Shown: in pieces, positions 52,068 to 60,261 of the stretch
Numbering within the stretch: position 1 is the stretch's first letter
Layout: each line of letters opens with the position of its first letter
NCBI RefSeq assembly: GCF_003606385.1
Contig: NZ_CP032514.1
Span: 2,480,001-2,544,000, forward strand
Source: Actinomyces lilanjuaniae
GTDB lineage: Bacteria > Actinomycetota > Actinomycetes > Actinomycetales > Actinomycetaceae
Reading direction: 5' to 3'
DNA: 64,000 nt
Notes under the pieces: generated by a model
Told to the model about the DNA's origin: nothing
The model's input: only the letters and a program-made list of their open reading frames with translations
Databases searched by the model: none
Program-made: the position numbers and the translations under genes

Positions 52068-53021
52068 GTGATTGAGGCTGTGGAGCTGACAAAGCGGTTT
52101 GGTGACAAGACGGCTGTGGACCGGGTGTCCTTCACCGCGGAGCCTGGGACCGTCACGGGCTTCCTGGGGCCCAACGGAGCCGGAAAGTCCACCACGATGC
52201 GCATGATCATGGGGCTTGACCGCCCCACCGGTGGCAGTGTGCGGGTCAACGGGCGCGCCTACCGGGACCTGGGCGCCCCGCTGTGCGAGGTCGGCGCCCT
52301 GCTGGACGCCAAGGGAATGCACGGCTCGCGCAGCGCCCGGGCGCACCTGACCCAGCTGGCGGTGTCCAACGGCATCCCCACCAAGAGAGTCAACGAGGTA
52401 CTGGAGATGACCGGGCTGATGAACGTGGCTCGCAAACGGGTCAAGGGCTTCTCCCTGGGCATGGGTCAGCGCCTGGGGATCGCCGCAGCCATGCTGGGCG
52501 ACCCCGGGGTGCTCGTCCTGGACGAGCCGGTCAACGGGCTGGACCCCGAGGGCGTCAAGTGGGTACGCGAGACCTGTCGTGCCCTAGCCTCCCAGGGACG
52601 CACCGTGTTCATCTCCTCCCACCTGATGAGCGAGATGGCCCAGACCGCCGACCAGCTCCTGGTCATCGCCCGGGGACGCATCCTGGCGCGCGGCCCGGTT
52701 GACGAGATCATCGCCCAGGCCACCAGCGACGTCGTGCGCGTGGTCTCCCCCCAGGCTGACACCCTGGCCCAGGCCCTGGCCTCCCGGGGTGTGGAGACCT
52801 CCAGCCCCAGCCCCGGCACCCTGACCACCACAGCCGCACCAGCACATGTGGTCGGTGACATCGCAGCAGCAGCCAGGGTCACCCTCCACGAGCTGACCAC
52901 TCAGCACGCCAGCCTGGAGGAGGCCTACCTCACCCTGACTTCTGGCGAGACCGAGTACACCACCGGGCAGGCCACGGGAGGGAGTGCCCCCGCCCGCCAA
53001 CAAGCACCGGCCACCGTCTAG
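52068..53021 (+). CDS. ABC transporter ATPase (drug/antimicrobial exporter type)
   Basis: 317 residues. Walker A GPNGAGKST (34-42), signature FSLGMGQRLGIAAA, Walker B VLVLDEPVNGLDPEGVKW and H-loop FISSHLMSEMAQ, the pattern of BcrA/CcmA-type exporters. GTG 52068 is used since MIEAVELTKRFG is the usual family start; the frame remains open to 51969. Gene order ATPase, permease, histidine kinase, response regulator suggests an antimicrobial-peptide or drug efflux module with its own sensor. Confidence 0.9.
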   Translation: MIEAVELTKRFGDKTAVDRVSFTAEPGTVTGFLGPNGAGKSTTMRMIMGLDRPTGGSVRVNGRAYRDLGAPLCEVGALLDAKGMHGSRSARAHLTQLAVSNGIPTKRVNEVLEMTGLMNVARKRVKGFSLGMGQRLGIAAAMLGDPGVLVLDEPVNGLDPEGVKWVRETCRALASQGRTVFISSHLMSEMAQTADQLLVIARGRILARGPVDEIIAQATSDVVRVVSPQADTLAQALASRGVETSSPSPGTLTTTAAPAHVVGDIAAAARVTLHELTTQHASLEEAYLTLTSGETEYTTGQATGGSAPARQQAPATV

Positions 53022-53100
53022 CGCCGCCCGGCCCGCAAGCCCAGGGCCACACCTGCCGCGCGCCAGTCCCCACCCACTACAGCTTTGCCAAGGAACTACC

Positions 53101-54000
53101 ATGACCACCCCAGCAGCCAGCACAGCACCCACCCGGGCAGCCAACGCCGTGTCCGACGCAGTCCCCGCCCCCAGCACAGCCCCTTCCGCCAGACGCCCCT
53201 ACCGCAGCCGTGTCACCGGACGCCAGACCTTTGCCCGCGCCGTCTACGCAGAGTGGGCCAAGATCCGCAGCCTGCGCTCTACCTGGATCACCAGCGGCCT
53301 CGCCCTCTTCCTGACCGCCTTCTTCGGAGCCGCCATCGCTATCACCTACGCTGCCGAGGAGGCCTACAGCGACGCGATAGACAGCATCACAGGCGGTATC
53401 GTCTTCGGCCAGATCGTCATCTCCGTCCAGGCTGCCCTCACCGTCACCGGCGAGTACGCCTCAGGACAGATCCGCTCCTCCCTAGCCGCCGTCCCCCACC
53501 GGGGCAGGCTCCTGGCCGCCAAGGCGGTCGTCGTCTCCGCCCTGGCCTTCCTCCTGGGCCTGGTCTCCGTCCTCGTGGCCTGGGGGGCGTCCGCCCCGTT
53601 CCTGGGTGAGCACGCCGGGTCCCTCACAGACCCCGAGTACCTGGGATACTTCTGGGGAACCGGTCTGGCCTTCACGGGTATCGCGCTGATGTCCCTGGGT
53701 CTGGGCTTCCTCCTGCGCTCCACCGCCGGGACGATCACCGTCGCCGTCGTCCTGCTGTTCATCCTGGACCTCCCCCTGGGCCTGGCCGCAATGCGGTGGG
53801 ACGTCGCTGCCGAGATCGACGGCCTCCTACCCGGCAACAGCGCCACAGCCGTACAGGACCCCTTCGCCCGGACAGTCGACTGGGCCTCGTCGGGTACCTC
53901 GTTCTTCCTGGAGCAGTGGCAGGCTGCCGCCGTCTTCGCCGCCTGGGCGATCGTGCCCGTCATCATCGGCTGGATCGTCCTCTCCCGGCGTGACGCCTAG
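53101..54000 (+). CDS. ABC-2 type permease
   Basis: 299 residues. A 40-residue Ala/Pro-rich N-terminus precedes FARAVYAEWAKIRSLRSTWI, the entry to the first membrane helix in this family (AEWxKxRSLRST is typical of actinobacterial exporters), then about six helices with GEYASGQIRSSLAAVPHRGR in between. Partner of the ATPase at 52068-53021. ATG 53101 follows AAGGAA. Substrate unknown; such pairs export lantibiotics, bacitracin-like drugs or lipids. Confidence 0.85.
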   Translation: MTTPAASTAPTRAANAVSDAVPAPSTAPSARRPYRSRVTGRQTFARAVYAEWAKIRSLRSTWITSGLALFLTAFFGAAIAITYAAEEAYSDAIDSITGGIVFGQIVISVQAALTVTGEYASGQIRSSLAAVPHRGRLLAAKAVVVSALAFLLGLVSVLVAWGASAPFLGEHAGSLTDPEYLGYFWGTGLAFTGIALMSLGLGFLLRSTAGTITVAVVLLFILDLPLGLAAMRWDVAAEIDGLLPGNSATAVQDPFARTVDWASSGTSFFLEQWQAAAVFAAWAIVPVIIGWIVLSRRDA

Positions 54001-54204
54001 GTCAGGCACCTAGGTCCTAGGTAGAGACAGGTAGACAACGTGGTCACCACCCAGCCCCTGGCTGGCAGCCCTCACGCGGGCCGGCCCAAGCACCCTGCGA
54101 TCGGGGAGCGGGTCGGCCCGCTGGCCTACCAGCGCCCACCGCAACACACCTCGCCCCGCTGGCAGGCTCCCGGTTGGCGAGGCCGCGGTGGCACACTGGC
54201 CCCG

Positions 54205-55947
54205 ATGCCCGACTCTTCTCCCAGCCTCGACACCGCTCCTGCTCAGGCGGCTCCGGTGGAGGCACGCGACACCACCCGTGACCGTGGCTCTGCGCGACAC
54301 CTCCTGCGCGGCCTCGCCCGCTCACTGACATCCTGGTACCGCAGTCACCCCACCTGGGTGGACGGCACTATCGCCGTGGCGGTCCTGCTGACCAACATCC
54401 TCATGGCCCACCTGGCCCTCCATCAGTACGGGGAGTCGCTGTCCTCCGTCCCGGCCCTGGTCGCACGCTACCCCCTGGCGCTTGCCGCCTGGCTGTGCGG
54501 TGCTATGGCCCTGACCCTGCGGCGGCGTCACCCCGTGGTGGCGTGGCTGGCTCTGCTGACTCTGCTGCCCCTGTATGAGCAGCTCCTCCTGTGGGTCCAC
54601 CGACCGCCTACGACCGAGGAGTTCGGGCTGGCCGCTGTCGTCATCACCATATTCGCCTGGCTAGGCGTACCCATCACCCTGGGAACAGTCGCCGCTCGCA
54701 GCCGCCCGCTGACAACCTGGGCCGCCTGGATCACGACAATGGCCGTCTTCTACCTAACAGCGGTCTTCATTGAGGGCTACCCTGCGACCTCGGGGCAGAC
54801 GCTTCAGGTGATGCTCCAGATGACACTTATCTTTCTCGTCACGGTACTGACGGGGCTGAACCTACGCTCGGCACGCCTACGCGTCACCGAGGTGGAGGTG
54901 CGCTCCTCGCGCCTGGCGCTGGCTCGCGAACAGGAGGCCCTGCTGGCTGCCTCCAACGAGCGCAGTCGGATCGCCCGGGAGATGCACGACGTCGTCGCCC
55001 ACTCCCTGGCTGTCATGATCACCATGGCTGACGGCGCGGCGGCTACCATCGACCGCGACCCGGCTACCGCTAGGAAGGCCCTGGAGACTCTGGCGGAGAC
55101 CGGGCGCGGGGCACTGGCGGACACCCGCCGCCTGGTCGGCGTGCTGCGGGAGGACCCCGCGCTGACCGGGGTCGGGCAGGACACCGGTAGCCCGCCCGTC
55201 TCCGGGGATCAGCCCTCAGACCCTACCGAGGACGCCCCTGAGGTTGGCGGGGCGCCGCCCCCACCCGGCCCTCGCCCTGCCGAAGGAGCCGGAGACACGA
55301 AGGGCAACGACCCCGGCCCCTCCCGGAGCGCGGCAGCTAGGTCCCGGGCAGCCCAGACGGGAACCCGGTCATCTCGCTCCCCCGAGGTGCGCGACCTGCC
55401 TGTCCCGGAGTTCGCACCTCCGGGGACCGTGGCGGCTGTCGAGCCCAGCGCCCCGATCGCCGACCTGCGCCGGGAGGCTACCGACCACGACTCGGACTCC
55501 TCCGCAGGGGCAACCCCGCTGGCTCCGGCCCCGGAGCAGGCGGATATCGCCGGGCTGGTGGAGCGCTTCCGCGCCGCTGGGGTCCCGGTGGACTACACGT
55601 GGTCTGGTGAGGCGCTGCCTGAGGACAAGGCCCTCCAGCTGACAGTGTTCCGTATTGCTCAGGAAGCCCTGACCAACATCCTGCGCTACGCTCCTACCTC
55701 ACCGCGGGTGGCAGTCACCGTCGAGCGTCACACTGGCACGGCTGTCCTCACCGTGGACAACGAGGCGGCTCCCGGAGCCCGCCCGATGCACGGCTCCGGC
55801 AAGGGCCTCATCGGCATGCGGGAGCGGGCCGCGGTCTATGGCGGGAGCGTCCAGGCCGGACCGACCGCCACGGGCTGGCGGGTCCGCGCGGTCCTGCGCT
55901 GGGACGAGAAGAACGAAGGAACACTGTCATGGCAGATGCCCCTGTGA
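54205..55947 (+). CDS. Histidine kinase (NarL/DesK-type, HisKA_3)
   Basis: 580 residues. Four or five membrane helices (WVDGTIAVAVLLTNILMAHL onward) are followed by the phosphoacceptor block SRIAREMHDVVAHSLAVMI with H261 and, after an unusually long Pro/Ser/Ala-rich linker (about 325-450), by a HATPase domain with FRIAQEALTNILRYAP and GKGLIGMRERAAVYGG. The ATG at 54205 is preferred; the frame is open to a GTG at 54040. The 3' end overlaps the response regulator by 19 bp. It likely senses the compound exported by the adjacent ABC transporter. Confidence 0.88.
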   Translation: MPDSSPSLDTAPAQAAPVEARDTTRDRGSARHLLRGLARSLTSWYRSHPTWVDGTIAVAVLLTNILMAHLALHQYGESLSSVPALVARYPLALAAWLCGAMALTLRRRHPVVAWLALLTLLPLYEQLLLWVHRPPTTEEFGLAAVVITIFAWLGVPITLGTVAARSRPLTTWAAWITTMAVFYLTAVFIEGYPATSGQTLQVMLQMTLIFLVTVLTGLNLRSARLRVTEVEVRSSRLALAREQEALLAASNERSRIAREMHDVVAHSLAVMITMADGAAATIDRDPATARKALETLAETGRGALADTRRLVGVLREDPALTGVGQDTGSPPVSGDQPSDPTEDAPEVGGAPPPPGPRPAEGAGDTKGNDPGPSRSAAARSRAAQTGTRSSRSPEVRDLPVPEFAPPGTVAAVEPSAPIADLRREATDHDSDSSAGATPLAPAPEQADIAGLVERFRAAGVPVDYTWSGEALPEDKALQLTVFRIAQEALTNILRYAPTSPRVAVTVERHTGTAVLTVDNEAAPGARPMHGSGKGLIGMRERAAVYGGSVQAGPTATGWRVRAVLRWDEKNEGTLSWQMPL

Positions 55948-56666
55948 ACGACGCGGCTCCGGCCGACGGTGGCGCCGGTGCGGGTACCCCAGAGGAGCCC
56001 GCACCGGTAACCGTCCTCCTGGCTGACGACCAGTCCCTTATGCGTATGGGCTTCCGCATGGTGCTGGACGCTGAGCCAGGTATCCACGTCGTCGGCGAGG
56101 CCTCCGACGGGGCCACTGCAGTCGCCCAGGCCCGGGCGCTGGGACCTGACGTCATCCTTATGGACGTGCGCATGCCGGGGATGAACGGTATCGAGGCGAC
56201 TGAGACGATCGTGCGGGAGCTCCCCGGCACCCGGATCCTGATCCTGACCACCTTCGACCTGGACGAGTACGCCTTTGCCGGGCTACGCGCCGGGGCCTCG
56301 GGGTTCCTCCTCAAGGACACGCGTCCGGCGGACCTGGCGGCCGCGATCCGTACGGTGGCCTCCGGCGAGGCCGTGGTCTCCCCCCGGGTCACCAGGAGGA
56401 TGCTGGAGATGTTTGCCTCCTCGCTGCCGGAGGACCGGGAGAGGGCCTCCATCTCCCAGGACCCGCGCATCACCTCCCTGACCCCCCGGGAGAAGGAGAT
56501 CCTGCTGCTCATGGCCCGGGGGATGTCCAACGCGGAGATCGCCGACCAGCTGGTGGTGTCTGCCACCACGGTCAAGACCCACGTCGGCAACGTGCTGACC
56601 AAGCTGGACGTGCGTGACCGGGTCCAGGCCGTCGTCCTCGCCTACGAGTCGGGGCTTATGGCCTAG
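55929..56666 (+). CDS. Response regulator, NarL/FixJ family
   Basis: 245 residues. Receiver domain with VTVLLADDQSLMRMGFRMVL, phosphoacceptor D79 in ILMDVRMPGM and ILTTFDLDEYA; LuxR-type HTH at the C-terminus with LTPREKEILLLMARGMSNAE and TVKTHVGNVLTKLDVRDRVQ. A 25-residue extension precedes the receiver domain. Translated with the kinase (overlap) and probably controls the ABC exporter operon. Its stop codon overlaps by 3 bp the stop of the convergent gene at 56663. Confidence 0.92.
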   Translation: MADAPVNDAAPADGGAGAGTPEEPAPVTVLLADDQSLMRMGFRMVLDAEPGIHVVGEASDGATAVAQARALGPDVILMDVRMPGMNGIEATETIVRELPGTRILILTTFDLDEYAFAGLRAGASGFLLKDTRPADLAAAIRTVASGEAVVSPRVTRRMLEMFASSLPEDRERASISQDPRITSLTPREKEILLLMARGMSNAEIADQLVVSATTVKTHVGNVLTKLDVRDRVQAVVLAYESGLMA

Positions 56667-57149
56667 GAGCAGGACCCGGCTCCGGCCTCCCACCGGCTGA
56701 AGCTGTCATAGCCGTTGCTACGCGGATAGCGGTGGTAGCTGTCAAGGTGCAGCAGCAGGTCGGCCCGCAGCTGCGCCCCCAGGGAGCCTGGGATGAACGC
56801 GACAACGACCTGGTCCTGGCGCACCGTACCGGTCAGGATGTCCACCGCCCGGCAGGCGTCCCGCTGGTCGTCAAACATCATGACCACCGCGGTGTCGGAG
56901 GTGACCGCACACCGGCACGGCAGGTCCTCCGTGCAGGTCTGCTCCGTGGTCTCCCGCGCGTTCGGCATCAGCTCGGGATTGAACGCCTCCAGCCCCACAG
57001 CCCAGTCCGCCAAGCCGTCATCACGCTGCTGCGCTTGGCGGGTCATCATGGCTGCACACCGCAACGCCCCCGTACAACAGGGCCAGGACCGCCACCACGA
57101 TGACGATCCCCCTGAGCTGGCCCCACAACGCGCCACGTCCTGCCACCAT
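56663..57149 (-). pseudogene. Small membrane-anchored protein, first of two tandem paralogs; frameshifted
   Basis: From ATG 57149 it reads MVAGRGALWGQLRGIVIVVA, a membrane anchor, then breaks near 57050 and continues in another frame as DDGLADWAVGLEAFNPELMP, ETTEQTCTEDLPCRCAVTSD, TAVVMMFDDQRDACRAVDIL and LGAQLRADLLLHLDSYHRY. The frame change is +1 (or -2), unlike the single-base deficits elsewhere. The neighbour at 57159-57617 is an intact paralog. Four Cys in the shared core may form disulfides outside the cell. No known family recognised. Confidence 0.65.
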
Positions 57150-57158
57150 GACCACACC

Positions 57159-57617
57159 CTACGGACAGCGACGGATAATCCAGGGAAGGTCGTCCAGGGC
57201 GTCCGTGGAGCGGTAGTAACTGTCAAAATGCAGCAGCAGGTCGGCGCGCTGCTGCACGCTCAAGGCACCGGGGGTGAACTGGACGGCGAGCCAGTCGTGA
57301 CGCACCGTACGCGGCAGGGTGTCCGCCGCCCGGCAGGCGTCCCGCTGGTCGTCAAACATCATGACCACCGCGGTGTCGGAGGTGACCGCCCACCGGCACG
57401 GCAGGTCCTCCGTGCAGGTCTGCTCCGTCGTCTCCACCGGGTCAGGAAATACCTCGGAGTCATAAGACCCCAGAAATATAGCCCAGTCCGCCGGAATGTC
57501 GTCACGACGCTCCACCATAAATGTGAAAGCAACAAAACCCCCGACGAAAATGCCAAGGATTGCCACCAAAACCAGAACGCTCCTGAGTCGCCCCTCCGAG
57601 GGTCCCGCAACTAGCAT
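57159..57617 (-). CDS. Small membrane-anchored protein, second of two tandem paralogs
   Basis: 152 residues. MLVAGPSEGRLRSVLVLVAI starts a single membrane helix (about 12-34), leaving a domain of 115 residues outside: IPADWAIFLGSYDSEVFPDP, VETTEQTCTEDLPCRWAVTS, DTAVVMMFDDQRDACRAADT and RADLLLHFDSYYRSTDAL. The shared middle is almost identical in DNA to the first copy (about 2 differences in 110 bp), while the ends differ, suggesting recent duplication or gene conversion. Function unknown. Confidence 0.7.
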   Translation of the reverse strand: MLVAGPSEGRLRSVLVLVAILGIFVGGFVAFTFMVERRDDIPADWAIFLGSYDSEVFPDPVETTEQTCTEDLPCRWAVTSDTAVVMMFDDQRDACRAADTLPRTVRHDWLAVQFTPGALSVQQRADLLLHFDSYYRSTDALDDLPWIIRRCP

Positions 57618-57698
57618 GTCAACACAACATCCCTCATCCCTGAGTCAGCATCCTTCATCGCCCTGAGCATAGACGCACACACGCCACGCCGAGAGAAA

Positions 57699-58715
57699 CT
57701 ATTCAAGCCCATCCCGCCAGTTACACAGGTGGTCCGGGAAAGTAAGCATCCACAACGGCTTGTTGGCGCGTGCCATCTCAAAGTCCCAGTGAACTCCCGC
57801 GCCGAAGACCGGGCGCCCAAAGATAACATGGCAGTCATACTGCTGCCGGATCGTCGGCTTGTCATCAGCCCGAGGCAACTTATCCACTACCTCAGACCAC
57901 CCCGCAGTCATGAGAATACCGTTCGCCGCTTCAGTCCCAACCCCAGATATTACTGCGGGGCCGTAGTACCAGTATCTCCCCCAGTTAGATAGCACAACTG
58001 AAAGCACATCGTCTCCATACCCTCTGGTGCCTGGCCGGTTGTACACCGCCTCCCCGAACAGATCGATGCCCAGCCACGGGTCGGCCACCACGGGGTAGGC
58101 GGCTCCGCCAGAGTGGTGCTCGATCACCTGGGTGACCACCACGCCGCCGGAACTGGTCTCCTCGACCTCGTAGCGGGTAGCCAGCTCGGTGCCGTTGACG
58201 TCCTTGGCCCACGGTGGGGTCAGGCCCCCGAGGAACTCGCCCTCGGCGGAGGTGAACACCACCCCGCCGTCCTCCTCGGTCACCTCGGCAGTCGCTCCCT
58301 CGGGCAGACCCACCTGGAAGGGGAAGCGCTCGGGCGCGTCCGCGGACTCCACCATGAGGGCCACCTGGGCTGAGCCGTCCTCCTTGACCACCGGCACGGA
58401 GGTGAACCCCTGCTCGTTGGCGAAGGAGACCACCCCGTCGCCCACCGGCACGGCGGTCTCAGAGGTCTCAGCGTAGGGCAGGGTGACACTGACCTCCTTG
58501 CCCTGCTGTGAGGTCAGGTGGATCGGTGTGCTGGGGTCCTCGGAGACCACCGTGTCGGTGACGTCGGTGTCCACCGTCAGCACCTGGCTGGTGCTGGTGC
58601 TCGGCGTCACCGCCGCGACGTCCTCCAGAAGGTTCCCTCCGGGCACGGCCGCCAGGGTCTCCCGGACAGTCTCCGGGTCGGTGGCCCCAGACGTGGAGAC
58701 GCAAAGGCAGAACAA
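57699..58715 (-). CDS. DUF2599-like protein lacking a signal peptide; possibly 5'-truncated
   Basis: 338 residues. The central part is a beta-rich repeat-like region (KEVSVTLPYAETSETAVPVG; ADAPERFPFQVGLPEGATAE). The C-terminus has HSGGAAYPVVADPWLGIDLF, PTIRQQYDCHVIFGRPVFGA, GVHWDFEMARANKPLW and HLCNW, matching actinobacterial secreted proteins with a DUF2599 end (two Cys, HWDxE). Such proteins normally have a signal peptide; here the only in-frame start is a TTG at 58715 with no clear RBS, 5 bp behind the pth stop. The 5' part may have been lost by recombination next to pth. Confidence 0.6.
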   Translation of the reverse strand: MFCLCVSTSGATDPETVRETLAAVPGGNLLEDVAAVTPSTSTSQVLTVDTDVTDTVVSEDPSTPIHLTSQQGKEVSVTLPYAETSETAVPVGDGVVSFANEQGFTSVPVVKEDGSAQVALMVESADAPERFPFQVGLPEGATAEVTEEDGGVVFTSAEGEFLGGLTPPWAKDVNGTELATRYEVEETSSGGVVVTQVIEHHSGGAAYPVVADPWLGIDLFGEAVYNRPGTRGYGDDVLSVVLSNWGRYWYYGPAVISGVGTEAANGILMTAGWSEVVDKLPRADDKPTIRQQYDCHVIFGRPVFGAGVHWDFEMARANKPLWMLTFPDHLCNWRDGLE

Positions 58716-58720
58716 GCGGG

Positions 58721-59335
58721 CTACATCTCCGGCGCCGCAGCGGGCGCGTGGAGGCGCTGCTGTGTGGCCTCCAGGCCCAGGGCCACCACCTGCTCCACGG
58801 CGTCGGCTGCCTGCTCCAGAGTCACCGCCAGGGCCTGCCGCTCCCGGGCAGGGACGTCCTCCAGCACGTAGTCCGCCGGGTCCTGACGCCCCGGAGGGCG
58901 CCCGATCCCCACGCGGAGCCGGGCGTAGCCCCGCGTACCCAGGGCGGAGGAGACCGACCTCAGGCCGTTGTGCCCGCCTTCACCGCCGCCGCGCTTGAGC
59001 CGCAGGACGTGAGCAGACAGGTCCAGCTCATCGTGGACCACCAGGAGGCGGTCGGTCGCCTCCACACCGTAGTAGTCGGCCAGAGCCTTGACCGGACCGC
59101 CGGAGCCGTTCATGAGGGTGCCCGGCTGAGCCAGGACCGCCCGGGGGCCGGGGGCTCCCCCGGGCAGCACCCCCAGACGCACCTCGGCTACCTGGGCGTG
59201 GGCGCGGTGGGAGGACAGCCTCGCCCCGGCACGCTCAGCCAGCACCTCCACCACCATGCGTCCCAGGTTGTGGCGGTTGCGGGCGTAACGGGGGCCGGGG
59301 TTGCCCAGCCCCACCACCAGCCAGGGGGCACTCAT
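58721..59335 (-). CDS. pth: Peptidyl-tRNA hydrolase
   Basis: 204 residues. LVVGLGNPGPRYARNRHNLG with catalytic H22, QPGTLMNGSGGPVKALADYY, VVHDELDLSAHVLRLKRGGG and GGHNGLRSVSSALG cover the whole active site. Frees tRNA from peptidyl-tRNA that drops off ribosomes; essential. The ATG at 59335 overlaps no neighbour and is 19 bp from the rplY stop. pth after rplY is standard in actinobacteria. Confidence 0.96.
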   Translation of the reverse strand: MSAPWLVVGLGNPGPRYARNRHNLGRMVVEVLAERAGARLSSHRAHAQVAEVRLGVLPGGAPGPRAVLAQPGTLMNGSGGPVKALADYYGVEATDRLLVVHDELDLSAHVLRLKRGGGEGGHNGLRSVSSALGTRGYARLRVGIGRPPGRQDPADYVLEDVPARERQALAVTLEQAADAVEQVVALGLEATQQRLHAPAAAPEM

Positions 59336-59354
59336 GCCCGGCTCCCCCCGGTAC

Positions 59355-59939
59355 TCACTGTGCAGCCTCGGCCGACGCCGGGGCCGATCCTCTGGAGTCC
59401 TCCCTCACGTTGACCACACCGAGCCCGGCGTCCGCAACGGCCTCTACGCCCTCCGGCAGGGACAGGTCGGCCACCGTGATGACTGTCCCGGCCTGAACAC
59501 CGGTCACATCCACCTCGATCACCTCGGGGATGGCCACCGCAGAGGCGGAGATCACGACGTGGTCCGCCTCAATCATGTGCATGGTGCCAGGCGCGGCGTC
59601 CCCGACCACGGTCACTGGGACCTCGACCTCCACCTGCTCGTTGCGGTTGACCAGGAGGAAGTCGACGTGCTGGACACCCGGACGCACGGGGTGGCGCTGG
59701 ACCTCCTTGGTGAGGACCAGAAGGGGCTCCTCCCCCTCGATCTCCAGCTCCACCAGGGCGTTCTCGTTGGAGCGCAGGGCCATGCGGGTGGCGTGCTCCT
59801 CCAGCAGCAGGTGCCGGGGCTGGGCGCCGTGACCGTAGACGACTGCGGGAACCTGACCGGCACGACGGGCCTGCCGGGCAGGCCCCTTGCCCAGCGCGGT
59901 GCGCAGCTGTGCCTTGAGAGTGACGGTGTTGTCTGCCAT
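59355..59939 (-). CDS. rplY: 50S ribosomal protein L25 (CTC form)
   Basis: 194 residues. N-terminal L25 domain (TLKAQLRTALGKGPARQARR, AGQVPAVVYGHG) that binds 5S rRNA, plus the C-terminal CTC beta domain (EVQRHPVRPGVQHVDFLLVN; VEVDVTGVQAGTVITVADLS). ATG 59939 (MADNTVTLKAQL) has GGAGGAGACCCCC upstream. The frame stays open to 60221, but that extension is not conserved. Co-oriented with pth (19-bp gap). Confidence 0.93.
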   Translation of the reverse strand: MADNTVTLKAQLRTALGKGPARQARRAGQVPAVVYGHGAQPRHLLLEEHATRMALRSNENALVELEIEGEEPLLVLTKEVQRHPVRPGVQHVDFLLVNRNEQVEVEVPVTVVGDAAPGTMHMIEADHVVISASAVAIPEVIEVDVTGVQAGTVITVADLSLPEGVEAVADAGLGVVNVREDSRGSAPASAEAAQ

Positions 59940-60261
59940 GGGGGTCTCCTCCGTGCTCATCAGGTGGTCCGGCGGGCGCGACGGCGCGCGGCACAACCAG
60001 GCACCACCACGTCGATCACGGATGCGCGCGCAGGCGCGTCCCTCGCCGGGGCAACGCGGCGATCCTACGTCACCCCCGGCGCGCTGGTGGGCCGCCAGGC
60101 GGTGAGGCCGCCCACGAGGGGCGGCCGGGGTTGCGGCAGGCAGTCGCGGCCCCGCACGCACCACCCCACGCCACCGGAGCGCCGACCCGTCCGGTCCTGT
60201 GCCTGGCCGCAGTGTCCTCACCCCCGAGCCACTAACCCGCCCGGACGCAGGAGCAGCAGGC
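59940..60261. other. 322-bp spacer upstream of rplY
   Basis: Very GC-rich, between the rplY start and the aroD 3' end, both on the minus strand. No gene, hairpin or repeat of note was seen; presumably contains the rplY promoter. Confidence 0.4.
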
